DNA of 64,000 bases from contig NZ_JYHV01000029.1 of NCBI RefSeq assembly GCF_000952685.1, positions 62,001 through 126,000 of the forward strand, in the 5' to 3' direction. This DNA comes from Stutzerimonas stutzeri (GTDB taxonomy: Bacteria > Pseudomonadota > Gammaproteobacteria > Pseudomonadales > Pseudomonadaceae). The notes below the pieces were generated by a model. It was given only the letters and a program-made list of their open reading frames with translations, ran no database searches and was not told the origin of the DNA. The first letter of the stretch is position 1. Each line of letters begins with the position of its first letter. The position numbers and the translations under genes were made by a program. This document shows, one piece after another, positions 16,757 through 26,071 of the stretch.

Positions 16757-18067
16757 ATGTTCAACGGCCATCTCAAAAAACAACTCGAAGAACAATCCGC
16801 GGAGCTGCTGCAGCTACGTCAGCTGCGCGAGCAGATGGACGCCACCAAGCTCACCATCACGCTCGATCGCGATTTCCGCATGATGGCCATGAACCAGCGC
16901 TTCGCGCAGACCCTCGGCTACTCCGTAAGCCAGTTGCAGGGCCGGGTCATGACCGACATCGTGCCGGCTTATGTGAGGAACCTGTCCTGTTTCAAGAGTT
17001 TCACCAGCGCCGTGTCCCGGATGGAACCCATCAGCGACAACTATCGTTTCCTGGGCGGCAACGGCAACCTCGTCTGGCTGCACATCGAGTGGTATCCGAT
17101 CCGCGACGCGAAGGGTGGGCTGCAGCACATGAGCGGCTTCGCCCGCGAAGTGACGCGAGAGCTGCAGCTGGCCAAGGAGAACGAAGCCTTCATCAAGGCC
17201 CTGCTACGCTCGACCGCGGTCATTCAGTTCAACCTGGACGGCACAATCGTGACCGCGAACGAGCAATTCCTGAAGGGCACCGGCTATTCGCTCCAGCAGA
17301 TCGTCGGCAAGCACCACCGCATGTTCTGCACCCAGGAAGAGGCCTCGTCCACGCAGTACAGGGCGTTCTGGGAAACCCTCAATCGCGGCGAGTTCGTCGC
17401 CGACCGCTTCAAGCGTATCGACAGCCATGGGCGCGACCTCTGGCTGGAAGCGACCTACAACCCGGTATTCGATGCCGAGGGCAAGCTTTGCAAGGTGGTC
17501 AAGTTCGCCAGCGTGGTAACCGATCAGGTGGCGCGTGAGGAAGAAGTGCGTGAGGCGGCCAGTATCGCCTATGACGTCTCCCGGCAGACCGACACCCGTG
17601 CCGAACGCGGTGCTGTCGTGGTCAAGGACACAGTAGCGACCATGCAGCGCATCGCGGCGGAGGTGGAATCGGCCACTCAGGGTATCGAAGCCCTGGGCCA
17701 GCAATCGTTGCTGATCAGTTCGATCGTCCAGACCATTGGCGGCATCGCCGCGCAGACCAACCTGCTCGCGCTCAATGCGGCCATCGAAGCGGCACGCGCC
17801 GGCGAACAGGGCCGGGGCTTCGCGGTCGTCGCCGACGAAGTTCGCCAGCTGGCGGGCCGGACCAGCGCAGCCACCGAAGAGATCGTCGCCGTGGTGCAGA
17901 AGAACCAGACCCTGGTCGACGACGCCGTGCGGGAGATGGCCAACAGCCGGGAACAGGCGGCCGAAGGGCTGTCACTGGCCAACCAGGCCGGTGCCGTGAT
18001 CGTCGAGATCCAGGACGGCGCGAAACAGGTCGTCAGCGCGGTCGGTCGCTTCGCCAACGAGCTGTAA
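16757..18067 (+). CDS. bdlA: Soluble PAS-PAS methyl-accepting chemotaxis protein (BdlA-like)
   Basis: The 436-residue protein has no transmembrane segment. Two PAS domains (about 25-135 and 145-260; each followed by a PAC-like part) precede a short MCP signalling domain with the conserved hairpin tip [20 protein letters not shown] and [18 protein letters not shown]. This layout and length match BdlA of P. aeruginosa, which controls biofilm dispersion, and Aer-like energy sensors. The symbol is given by architecture, not by proof of orthology. It stands alone, away from any chemotaxis operon. Confidence 0.75.
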   Translation: MFNGHLKKQLEEQSAELLQLRQLREQMDATKLTITLDRDFRMMAMNQRFAQTLGYSVSQLQGRVMTDIVPAYVRNLSCFKSFTSAVSRMEPISDNYRFLGGNGNLVWLHIEWYPIRDAKGGLQHMSGFAREVTRELQLAKENEAFIKALLRSTAVIQFNLDGTIVTANEQFLKGTGYSLQQIVGKHHRMFCTQEEASSTQYRAFWETLNRGEFVADRFKRIDSHGRDLWLEATYNPVFDAEGKLCKVVKFASVVTDQVAREEEVREAASIAYDVSRQTDTRAERGAVVVKDTVATMQRIAAEVESATQGIEALGQQSLLISSIVQTIGGIAAQTNLLALNAAIEAARAGEQGRGFAVVADEVRQLAGRTSAATEEIVAVVQKNQTLVDDAVREMANSREQAAEGLSLANQAGAVIVEIQDGAKQVVSAVGRFANEL

Positions 18068-18116
18068 TCGAAACGATAACGAGGCGGGTGGCATTCCATT
18101 CGCCTTTTTCGTTGAG

Positions 18117-19307
18117 TCAAAGCACCGCGTTGCCCACCGGCCTGGCGAAACGATAGGTCGCAAAGCAGCACAGCACGACGCCACTGACCGCCAGCAGTCC
18201 GGCGACGATACCGATATTGCTGAGCCCCAGGTGACTCGTGACGAGGCTTCCCAGCAACGCACCACCCCCGATCCCCACGTTATAGATGCCGGAAAACATT
18301 GCCATGGCAACATCGGTCGCGTCGGAGGCCAGGTTCAATACCTTCGACTGCGAGGCCAACCCGAAGCACATCCCGGCGATGCCCCAGACCACCACCAGCG
18401 CACCGAGCATCGACGGATCGCTCGCTGCCGGCAGCAGCAACAGCAAACACAGCGCCATGGTCGAGATCGCCGCGATCATGAAGCCTCGCGGATAACGCCC
18501 GCTATAACGGCTGAACAGAAACGAGCCGAGAATCCCGGCGCCGCCAAACAACAGCAGCAAGACAGTCGTCAGATCACCGCTCAGGTGCGCGATGGTTTGT
18601 GCGAAAGGCTCGATATAGGTGTAGGCAGTGAACTGCGCGGTGATCACCAGCGCGGTCAGCACATAGGCCGCGACCAGCGCCGACCGTTTGAACAGCATCG
18701 GCAGGCTGCGCAGCGAACCGGAATTCTGGCTCGGCAGCAGAGGTAGCGTCCGGGCCAGGCAGAGCACCACCAGCGCCGCGATCACGGCAATCGACAGGAA
18801 CGTCGTGCGCCAACCCAGCAGCTCCCCTATCACTCGACCAATGGGGATACCCAGCACCATGGCCAACGCACTGCCGGTCGCCAGCAGGCCCAGCGCCTGT
18901 GCTTGCTTGCCCGGCGGTGCAACGCGCACGGCCAACGATGCAGTGATTGACCAGAACACCGCATGCGCCAGCGCGATGCCGATGCGGCTAAGCATCAACA
19001 TCCCAAAGCTCGAGGCCACGCTCGAAACCAGATGGCTGCCAATGAACACCACGAAAACGAACATCAGCAAGGTGCGCCGTTCGACGTTGCGCGTCATCAG
19101 CATCATCGGCAGCGACATCAGCGCCACCACCCAGGCGTAGATCGTCAGCATCAGCCCGACCTGGGACGGCGGCATGTCGAATGAGCGGCCGATATCGCTG
19201 AGCAAGGCGACCGGGACGAATTCGGTGGTACTGAAGATGAAGGCGGCCAGGGCCAGTGCGACGACACTGAGCCAGCTTCCGCCGGTGGCGCTTTGGGTTT
19301 CGTTCAT
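18117..19307 (-). CDS. sotB: MFS sugar efflux transporter
   Basis: The 396-residue protein has about twelve transmembrane helices and strong similarity to E. coli SotB (YdeA): [99 protein letters not shown]. SotB exports sugars such as arabinose and IPTG. The start at 19307 (MNETQ) is preferred to 19328 because homologous sequence begins soon after it. It converges with the chemoreceptor gene 49 bases away. Confidence 0.88.
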   Translation of the reverse strand: MNETQSATGGSWLSVVALALAAFIFSTTEFVPVALLSDIGRSFDMPPSQVGLMLTIYAWVVALMSLPMMLMTRNVERRTLLMFVFVVFIGSHLVSSVASSFGMLMLSRIGIALAHAVFWSITASLAVRVAPPGKQAQALGLLATGSALAMVLGIPIGRVIGELLGWRTTFLSIAVIAALVVLCLARTLPLLPSQNSGSLRSLPMLFKRSALVAAYVLTALVITAQFTAYTYIEPFAQTIAHLSGDLTTVLLLLFGGAGILGSFLFSRYSGRYPRGFMIAAISTMALCLLLLLPAASDPSMLGALVVVWGIAGMCFGLASQSKVLNLASDATDVAMAMFSGIYNVGIGGGALLGSLVTSHLGLSNIGIVAGLLAVSGVVLCCFATYRFARPVGNAVL

Positions 19308-19644
19308 TCGGGCAGTTCTGAAAAGCAATGCTTCGTCCGCCAGAGCCTCCCGAACGGAGGTCAGCGCGAAGGACGGTGATGAAAAGGACGATGCACCTGA
19401 AGCCGAACGACGAGATCGCCCGCAGCCTCGAGCAAGCGCGGGGACGGGGACGGAAGAAAATTCAGGCGGCAGGTCTGAGCGGCGCGGATTCTACGCCTGG
19501 CGCGGAGCGCTGTCAGGTGCCGCGCGCCCCCGGCGACCAGCGGCCACCATCGCTGAGAAGCGAGGCCCTCCACTCGGCACCCTGCCGAAACTTTGCTGGC
19601 GGGTATCAGCCGTAACTAGACCGACCCAGCCCCCTGGAGCAGTC
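19308..19644. other. Intergenic DNA with no recognisable gene
   Basis: About 340 bases between the sotB start and the SDR remnant. Frames here are short and biased to Arg and Pro, with no convincing start. The sotB promoter should lie at the left end, but no clear -35/-10 pair was found. Confidence 0.45.
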
Positions 19645-19908
19645 ATGGCCTACCCAAAAATCCCCGCGCAGAAACAGGACCGCCAGCCCGGCATGGAAGA
19701 AGCGAAATGAACCCGCCCGCCGAATTCATCCGCGACAGCTACAAGGGCAGCGGCAAGCTGGCCGGCAAGGTCGCGCTGGTCAGTGGTGGCGACAGCGGCA
19801 TCGGTCGCGCCGCGGCGGTGCATTCGCCCGCGAGGGCGCGGGTGTCGCTCATCGTACGTTAGCGGCCAGACCATTCGTATCAACGGCGGGAAGGTGGTGA
19901 ACGGCTGA
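19645..19908 (+). pseudogene. Short-chain dehydrogenase (YghA-like) remnant with frameshifts and internal deletion
   Basis: The start encodes MAYPKIPAQKQDRQPGMEEA, then a frame change, then MNPPAEFIRDSYKGSGKL and KVALVSGGDSGIGRAAAVH, the N-terminus of an SDR with its NAD(P)-binding TGxxxGIG motif. A second frame change follows at the point where a homologue would read HFAREGA, and the text jumps to GQTIRINGGKVVNG and a stop, the normal C-terminus of the family. Catalytic Ser/Tyr/Lys and most of the fold (about 200 residues) are missing. GGAG precedes the ATG. The gene is clearly inactive. Confidence 0.85.
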
Positions 19909-20066
19909 GCGGCCACGGTGACGTATGACGGCCTGTCGAAGCATCGCGTAACCCCTGCGCAGGGAACCATCGTCGAGCCTGTCGCGCCCAAGACTGAGGA
20001 AGGCTGGCAAGACGCCCGGCCCGTATCTCAATCGCAGCCAGCGCTGCCCATGAAACAGGTGAAGTC

Positions 20067-20663
20067 ATGCCCCAGATCCTCATCGCGGCTTTCGACCGCT
20101 ACGCCGAAGCCGAGCAAGTCAAAACCGAGCTCCTGAGCCAGGGCGTGGCCAGCACGGATATTCAGATTTCCGCGTCGTTCAATCCGGAGACGGTCAACAG
20201 CAGCCGGGTGGAAGTGATCGGCGAAGAGCCGGATGAGGACGCGACGGTCGCCGACAAGATCGGCAGCTTCTTTCACAAGGTATTTGGAGACGGTTCCAGC
20301 CAGCATGCCGGCCGTTATCCCGAGGCGGCTCGGCGCGGTTCGACGGTGGTGACCGTCAGCCTGGACGATGAAAGCCAGGTCTCGATGGTGGAACGCATCA
20401 TGGAGCGAAACGGTGCGATCGATATCGACGAGCGCAGCGCAAGCTGGGGCAGCGACGAAGCGACTCCGGTCACCGCCAGCACCGAGACGCTGACCACCGG
20501 CTATCCCGAAGCCGCCTCGGTCAGCGAAGACGAGCGCAAGCTCAACGGTATGGCCAGCGCGGATCGCGGCGCGGACGACGGCTCGGTCCCGGGGCGGGCC
20601 GAGAATGACAAGGCCTCGCGCCGCGACAACACGGCGGGACGGGTCAGAATCATTCCGCGCTGA
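20067..20663 (+). CDS. Putative stress protein with YflT/general-stress-17M-like fold
   Basis: The 198-residue protein starts MPQILIAAFDRYAEAEQVK. The N-terminal part (about 1-120) alternates beta strands and helices in a way that resembles the small domains of YflT/general stress protein 17M (a helix containing EAEQVKTELLSQGV, then a DIQIS strand, and later GSTVVTVSLDD with a second helix). The C-terminal 75 residues are polar, Ser/Glu/Asp-rich and probably disordered. No catalytic motif is visible. The neighbouring SDR remnant is of a type often seen beside stress genes. Family call is moderate. Confidence 0.6.
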   Translation: MPQILIAAFDRYAEAEQVKTELLSQGVASTDIQISASFNPETVNSSRVEVIGEEPDEDATVADKIGSFFHKVFGDGSSQHAGRYPEAARRGSTVVTVSLDDESQVSMVERIMERNGAIDIDERSASWGSDEATPVTASTETLTTGYPEAASVSEDERKLNGMASADRGADDGSVPGRAENDKASRRDNTAGRVRIIPR

Positions 20664-20676
20664 CCATGAGCAGCGT

Positions 20677-21459
20677 TCACGGCGCCGTGAACACTTCGTC
20701 GAGCAGGTCGTTCATCGCCGCGAAGGCACGTTTCGCCACCTCCGGGTTGTACTCGTTGCGACCCGGTACGTTGGCGTAGGGATCAGTGAACGAGTGCACG
20801 GCGTTGCCGTAGCTCACGAGTTGCCAGTCCACATCGGTGGCTTTCATTTCGGTAATGAATCCCTCGACCTGCTCCGGCGGAACAGCCGGATCATCGGCGC
20901 CATGCAGCACCAGCACGGGCGCCTTGATCTGTTTAGCGTCATCGGGATCGGGCGTATCGAGGTTGCCGTGGAACGATATGAAAGCGTCAAGTTCCGCGCC
21001 GGATCGAGCCAGTTCGAGCACTGATCCGCCACCGAAACAGAAGCCGATCGCCGCCATTCTCCCGGTGTCGACCGGCACTATCGATTGCGCCTTTAATGCA
21101 TCCGTCGCCGCCTGAGCACGCTTGCGCATGAGCGGGCGATCGCCGCGTACCGAGGAGGCCGCCGCCTTGGCCTCGTCGGGGTTGGAGGGGCGTACGGCCT
21201 TGCCGTACATGTCCGCCATGAACACTACGTATTTCTCACCAGCCGCACGCGCCGCCTTCTCCGCCGAACGCTCGGTCACGCCCAGCCAGTTGGGCACCAT
21301 CACCAGGCCGGGCCGCGCGGTAGTGACCGCATCGTCATAGACGAGCAGCCCCTCGAAAGGCTCGCCGTCGATCTCGTAGGCGAGCGGTTTGACGACGGTT
21401 GCCGCCTCGACGGCTCCAATCGATCCCACCAGTGCCAAGGCCAAGCATGACTTTTTCAT
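20677..21459 (-). CDS. Exported dienelactone hydrolase family protein
   Basis: The 260-residue product starts at the ATG with GAGAGGGAG upstream and has a signal peptide (MKKSCLALALVGSIGAVEA, cleavage near 19). It is an alpha/beta hydrolase of the dienelactone hydrolase type: nucleophile elbow GFCFGGG (Cys), acid in VLHGADDPAVP (Asp), and His in NAVHSFTDP form the Cys-Asp-His triad. Cytosolic DLH opens dienelactones in chlorocatechol degradation; this exported form stands alone, so its substrate is unknown. It converges with the stress-protein gene 13 bases away. Confidence 0.85.
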   Translation of the reverse strand: MKKSCLALALVGSIGAVEAATVVKPLAYEIDGEPFEGLLVYDDAVTTARPGLVMVPNWLGVTERSAEKAARAAGEKYVVFMADMYGKAVRPSNPDEAKAAASSVRGDRPLMRKRAQAATDALKAQSIVPVDTGRMAAIGFCFGGGSVLELARSGAELDAFISFHGNLDTPDPDDAKQIKAPVLVLHGADDPAVPPEQVEGFITEMKATDVDWQLVSYGNAVHSFTDPYANVPGRNEYNPEVAKRAFAAMNDLLDEVFTAP

Positions 21460-21585
21460 CGACGGACTCCCTCTCGTGAACGCGTTCATCAACAGTAGAG
21501 GAAATCCGCGCAGGCGCTTTACCGACTGGCCGGGAGAGCGTTTCGATTTATGTCGGCCGAACCCGGCCGGCCAGCCGTAATGCCC

Positions 21586-22335
21586 TTATCCGCATGGGTG
21601 CCGACCACCGGATCGCAACTCGTCCAGCGCGAGGGCGTTGGCTGTCGCGGCGCCGCTGGCAGTGTTATCGAAGATGCACCATTGCGGCACATCGACCGGA
21701 GCCTTGGCCAGCCGTGCGTCCAATCGGCACAGCCATTCGGGCTCGTAGGAGGAGTAATAAAGACGCGGCGAGCCGTGTAGCCGGTAGTAACGCAGACCGG
21801 CCCAACCACCCGGATCGGCCGCCTCGGCAAATGGCGCCGGATCGGCGGCGACCCGTGCGATCCGCATGCGCTGAAGCAGAGCTTCGGACTCGAGCCAGCT
21901 CGGGTGGCGGGGCTCGAAGGCCACGAAGCCCTCATGGCGGGCCCGTAGCGCATCGAAGAAGGCCTCGGCACAGCCTGCTTCGTAGACAAGCGAGGGCGGC
22001 AACTGCACCAGCAGGCAACCCAGTTTCTCGCCAAGGTGCCCGCACTCGTGCAGGAAGGCCTGGAGCAAGCCCTCGCACCCGAGCAGGCGCGCTTCGTGGG
22101 TGATCTGCTTCGGCACCTTCACGCTGAAGCGAAAGCCGGGCGGTACGCTGTCGGCCCAGCGCGCATAGGTCGCCGGCCGGTGCGCACGGTAGAAGGAGCT
22201 GTTGATCTCCACTGCCGGCAGCCGAGCGGCATAGCGCTGCAGGTGCGTGCCCACGGCCGGAAAATGCGGCCATTGTTCACGCGGCAGGCTCCAGCCCGCA
22301 GTGCCGAGATGAAGGCTGGCCACGGCGCGCATCAA
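21586..22335 (-). CDS. DUF72 (YecE-like) protein
   Basis: The 249-residue protein has the DUF72 TIM-barrel features: LHLGTAGWSLPREQWPHF at the start, AVEINSSFYRAHRPATYARW, FRFSVKVPKQITH, LLVQLPPSL, VAFEPRHPSW, YYRLHGSPRLYYSSY, and WCIFDNTASG near the end. The function of DUF72 is not established. Its first codons overlap the end of the acyltransferase gene by four bases, so the two are translated together. A second DUF72 gene is at 48491-49366. Confidence 0.85.
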   Translation of the reverse strand: MMRAVASLHLGTAGWSLPREQWPHFPAVGTHLQRYAARLPAVEINSSFYRAHRPATYARWADSVPPGFRFSVKVPKQITHEARLLGCEGLLQAFLHECGHLGEKLGCLLVQLPPSLVYEAGCAEAFFDALRARHEGFVAFEPRHPSWLESEALLQRMRIARVAADPAPFAEAADPGGWAGLRYYRLHGSPRLYYSSYEPEWLCRLDARLAKAPVDVPQWCIFDNTASGAATANALALDELRSGGRHPCG

Positions 22336-23603
22336 GCTCGCCCCTCAGCATGCTTCGTCTGCACGGGCAGCCGCCTGAGCAGCCACTTTCGCACCGGCAC
22401 CACGGCGTGTTCCTGCGCCCAGACACACAGCACGACGGTCAATAGCAGATACAGCGGGTAGAGCCTCAGCGACAACGTCTGCTCTGCGGCTTGGGCGGCA
22501 CAGGCCGCCCAGTCGTCCAGACAACGAGCCGAAGCCACGCCGAGCAGTTTCTCCATACGCGAGAACAGGACGAATGCCGGTACGTGCAATACGAACAGTG
22601 GCAGGGACGCGGTACCCAGGCGTTGCGCCCAGACGTTCAGCCGCTCGCGCTTAGGCATACGGATCAAGGCGAGCAGATAGATCAGCATCAATTGCGCAGG
22701 TAACAGCAAGCCGTTGTGCAGCAGGAAGTACCAGTACTTCTCGCCCTTGAGTAGCCAGATGGCGAGCAGGAAGCAGAACAGAACGAACCCGGCCATCAGC
22801 AGCCGCAGCGCCCTGTTCGGCAGGCGGCCGGCGGTCTGGTGCTCGCGAAACAGCCCGTAGGCGAGAATGCCCGCGAGGAATTCCGGCAAACGCAGCAAAG
22901 GCATGCGGTGCAGCATGCCGGTGAAGGGAGTCCCGTACTCCTGCTGCAGGATGACCCACACCGGCGGGATCAGATAGAGCAGCACCACCACGGCCAGCCA
23001 GACGACCTTGTGCGGCGTACGCATCAACCGGGGCGCCAGCAACGGGAAGGTCAGGTAGAAGAAGAACAGGGTCGAAATCGACCAGAGCGGCGGATTGAAA
23101 GTCAGGTAATAAGGATTCCACGCCTGAAGCATGAACAGCTGAAGTACGAAATTGAGCAGCAGCTCGCCATTGCTCATGAAGTGCTCCAACGTCTCGCGCG
23201 AGGCGTCGCCCAGGTCCTCGTTGGTGTCATAGACGACGAATCGCAGCGTGGCCTTGGTGTCGTCCGGTGGGATGCCAAGGTTGGAGATGATCAGCAGCAC
23301 CACGGCCGTCAGCGCCAGCGAGAACAGGTGCAACGGGTAAAGATTGGCGAAGCGCCGGCTGAGGAAACTCCGTCCGGGCTCGCGCATCCGCCCCTGTTGG
23401 CAGTAGACATGCGCCAGCAGGAAGCCAGACAGCGCGAAGAAGCTGCTGGTGGCGAAGAAGCCGACGCCGGTGAGATCCGCCACCCAGTCGGGCAACGAGG
23501 TCTCGGCATAGTTGTGCAGGGTGTGGAAACACACGATGTACAGACCAAGCGAGAAGCGCAGCCACTCGAGCCCGATGAATTTGTCCTTGCTGACCTGCTC
23601 CAC
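22332..23603 (-). CDS. Acyltransferase 3 family membrane protein (OafA/YrhL-like)
   Basis: The 423-residue protein has about ten transmembrane helices. The N-terminus (GLEWLRFSLGLYIVCFHTLHNY) holds the conserved Arg and His of the acyltransferase-3 family, and SFFALSGFLLAHVYCQQG with SFLSRRFANLYPLHLFSL is the usual R-x10-H-containing second motif. Members O-acetylate cell-surface polysaccharides, lipids or peptidoglycan. The acceptor is not evident here. It is co-directional and overlapping with a DUF72 gene and divergent from the serine hydrolases. Confidence 0.85.
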   Translation of the reverse strand: MEQVSKDKFIGLEWLRFSLGLYIVCFHTLHNYAETSLPDWVADLTGVGFFATSSFFALSGFLLAHVYCQQGRMREPGRSFLSRRFANLYPLHLFSLALTAVVLLIISNLGIPPDDTKATLRFVVYDTNEDLGDASRETLEHFMSNGELLLNFVLQLFMLQAWNPYYLTFNPPLWSISTLFFFYLTFPLLAPRLMRTPHKVVWLAVVVLLYLIPPVWVILQQEYGTPFTGMLHRMPLLRLPEFLAGILAYGLFREHQTAGRLPNRALRLLMAGFVLFCFLLAIWLLKGEKYWYFLLHNGLLLPAQLMLIYLLALIRMPKRERLNVWAQRLGTASLPLFVLHVPAFVLFSRMEKLLGVASARCLDDWAACAAQAAEQTLSLRLYPLYLLLTVVLCVWAQEHAVVPVRKWLLRRLPVQTKHAEGRA

Positions 23604-23787
23604 TCGAGGCTCCTACATCCAAGACCGGCGAACATCCCAGCACTAGGACGCACAACGGCGGTCAGTCGTTCGATCAACGAGCGCAGCGGCGGTGCGCCGG
23701 ATGAATTTAGTCACTATTGAGCGGCGCACGGGCCACGCCGGCTGGGGTCAAAACGGCAGAACCCATCCTGCAGGAGGTCCGACCGCA

Positions 23788-24879
23788 GTGCTGTCCCGAG
23801 TCATTAATCGCCTTCCCGCTAGCCATACCCTTTCCCTGATGCTGGCCGTACTCCTCCTCAATGTCTCGCTGCCGGCCTGCGCCCAGGAAGGCTTCAGTTG
23901 GGCGGAAGAATTTCTCCAGCGCGTGGCCGAGGTGGACGAGCGCACGCCCGGCGAGCTGGGCGTTTTCGTCAAGGATCTCGACAGCGGCGTATCGGCGTCC
24001 TATCACGGCGATGAACGCTGGTACCTCGCCTCGACCGTGAAGGTCCCGGTGGCGATTGCGATCATGCGCCGCGTCGACGAGGGCGCGCTGAGCCTGGACA
24101 GCACCGTGCGGCTGATGGAGTCCGACTACGTCGACGGCGCCGGGCCGACCAACAGCTATGCGCCGGGGACCCGCCTCAGCGTGCGCTATCTTATGGATCA
24201 GATGCTGATCCACAGCGACAACACCGCCAGCGACATGTTGATCAGCCTGGTCGGGCTGGAGGCGGTCAATGCCGTCACCGCCGAGCTGGTCCCGGAGGGC
24301 TTCGGCCCCATCACGTCGCTCGCCGATGTGCGGCGGCTCATCTACGGCGAATTTCACCCCGCCGCACGCCAGCTGTCGGGCCGCGACTTTCTGCGCCTGA
24401 AACAGCAGCGCGGCGAAGCCGGCCGTTTGGAGTTGCTGGCCAGACTGCTTGGCGTGCCAAAAAGCGAACTGCGCGCCATTCGCCTGCGCGAAGCCTACGA
24501 ACGCTACTACGCCACCCCGAACAACTCCGCCACGCTGCAGGCCTACGGTGACTTGCTCGCGGCGCTGGTGGCCGGCAAGGCCGTGTCCCGGGCGAGCACC
24601 GAATATCTGCTGGGCGTGATGACACGGGTGCAGACCGGCGACCAGCGCATCAAGGCCGGCCTGCCGGCCACCGTCAGCTATGCCCACAAAACCGGCACTC
24701 AGGTGGCACGAATCTGCGATGCCGGTCTGATTGCCCCGCCCCCGTTCCACGTCGCCGAGGCCACCGGCCGCATCGTAGTGGTCGCCTGCGTGCGCGGCGC
24801 CGCCTCGACCGTGAAGGCCGAACGCGCCTTGCGGGGTGCCGGCGAAGCCATTACCGCCTCCGGAGTCTTACGCCTATGA
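23788..24879 (+). CDS. Exported serine hydrolase, class-A beta-lactamase fold (first of tandem pair)
   Basis: The 363-residue product starts at a GTG ten bases after AGGAGG and has a signal peptide (to about 32, SLPACA). Active-site elements of the penicillin-recognising fold are present: S82-T-V-K85, S143-D-N145, and K301-T-G-T. The class A omega-loop ExxLN motif is not seen; the equivalent area reads RRLIYGEFHPAAR. It may therefore be a peptidase or esterase rather than a true beta-lactamase. The next gene overlaps by four bases and encodes a diverged copy, so this is a tandem duplication in one operon. Confidence 0.82.
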   Translation: MLSRVINRLPASHTLSLMLAVLLLNVSLPACAQEGFSWAEEFLQRVAEVDERTPGELGVFVKDLDSGVSASYHGDERWYLASTVKVPVAIAIMRRVDEGALSLDSTVRLMESDYVDGAGPTNSYAPGTRLSVRYLMDQMLIHSDNTASDMLISLVGLEAVNAVTAELVPEGFGPITSLADVRRLIYGEFHPAARQLSGRDFLRLKQQRGEAGRLELLARLLGVPKSELRAIRLREAYERYYATPNNSATLQAYGDLLAALVAGKAVSRASTEYLLGVMTRVQTGDQRIKAGLPATVSYAHKTGTQVARICDAGLIAPPPFHVAEATGRIVVVACVRGAASTVKAERALRGAGEAITASGVLRL

Positions 24880-25958
24880 CAAGCGTCGCGCTCGGCAACG
24901 GAAAGCTTCTCGCATTGCCCGTGCTGATCGGCCTCGGCATAGCGCTTTGGGCGTACCGGGAACAGGCCTATTCGGACTCCTGGCGCAATGAGCTGGAACA
25001 GGACATGCGCCGCATCGACGAAGGCTCGCCAGGGCGGCTGGGGCTATACGTCAAACATCTGGGCGACGGCACGGCTTTCGTCTACGAAGCGGATCGATTC
25101 TGGTACCTCGGCTCGGCGGTCAAGGTACCGATCGCCGTGGCGGTGCTGCAGGGTGTCGATGAGGGCGAACACAGCCTGGACGATGAGCTGGCCCTCGAAG
25201 CCCGCGACAAGGTCGATGGCTCCGGCGATCTGGTCTGGCAAGACAACGGCGTCGCGTACTCGGTGCGCACCCTGCTCAACGAGATGCTCATCGAGAGCGA
25301 CAACACCGCAGCCAACATGCTGATTCGGCTGGTCGGCGAGGACCGGCTCAACGAGCGCACCCACGAGAACATGGGCGGTAAGGGCTTCGAGCGCATCACC
25401 GACTTCACCCAGGTTCGCCGTGACGTCTATGGCGAACTGCACCCGGACGCGCGCGAGCTGGACAACCTCGACTTGGTCAAGCTGGCTTCCGCCCCGTTCA
25501 GCCAGCCGCGCTACGAGGCGGTGGCACGAGTGCTCAACCGCTCGCCCGATGAGCTCGAGGCGGACAGCATGGAGCAGGCCTACGAGCGCTACTACGCGCG
25601 CAAGCTCAACTCCAGCACGCTGGAGGCCTACGGCACGCTGCTGGAAAAGCTGGTGAGCGGCGAGCTGCTCTCCGAATCCAGCCGGGACCTCCTGTTCAAG
25701 AACATGAAGCTCGACCGCTATGATGCCTACCGCCTCGAAGCGGGGCTGCCGCGCGACGTACCTTTCATTCAGAAGACCGGCACACAACTGGAACGCGCCT
25801 GCCATGTGGGCGTGATCGACCCACTGTCCGAGGATCAGACCAATACCGTGATCGTCGTGGCCTGCGCCGAAGCCATGGACGAGGATAAGGAAGCAGGCGC
25901 CGCCTTCGAGCAGCTCGGCCAGGCAATCACCCAGGCATTGCTGGGCAAGCCCGAGTGA
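24876..25958 (+). CDS. Membrane-anchored serine hydrolase, class-A beta-lactamase fold (second of pair)
   Basis: The 360-residue product has an uncleaved-looking N-terminal helix (about 11-26, LLALPVLIGLGIALWAY) and then the same fold as its neighbour: S80-A-V-K83, S141-D-N143, K300-T-G-T, with YGELHPDAREL where class A enzymes carry the omega loop. Shared blocks such as YERYYA and ML(I)xSDNTA show common origin with the preceding gene. It probably faces the periplasm, anchored in the inner membrane, unlike the first copy with a signal peptide. Substrate unknown. Confidence 0.82.
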   Translation: MTSVALGNGKLLALPVLIGLGIALWAYREQAYSDSWRNELEQDMRRIDEGSPGRLGLYVKHLGDGTAFVYEADRFWYLGSAVKVPIAVAVLQGVDEGEHSLDDELALEARDKVDGSGDLVWQDNGVAYSVRTLLNEMLIESDNTAANMLIRLVGEDRLNERTHENMGGKGFERITDFTQVRRDVYGELHPDARELDNLDLVKLASAPFSQPRYEAVARVLNRSPDELEADSMEQAYERYYARKLNSSTLEAYGTLLEKLVSGELLSESSRDLLFKNMKLDRYDAYRLEAGLPRDVPFIQKTGTQLERACHVGVIDPLSEDQTNTVIVVACAEAMDEDKEAGAAFEQLGQAITQALLGKPE

Positions 25959-26071
25959 CCCCTTCACGCCGCGCAACGCCTCACACCACGGCCGCCCGTC
26001 GAGCCTGATGCTCGTATTCAGGCGAGTGATTGTCCAAACTGCGCAGTCATCTGATCAGTGAGGCGTCGATC

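Noticed and set aside
23788..25958. Annotation as antibiotic-resistance beta-lactamases
   Set aside because: The catalytic Ser/Lys motifs are there, but the class A ExxLN loop is not seen in either protein.
23707..25976. Long leftward frames opposite the two serine hydrolases
   Set aside because: Both are mirror frames of high-GC genes; His/Ala/Val-rich without motifs.
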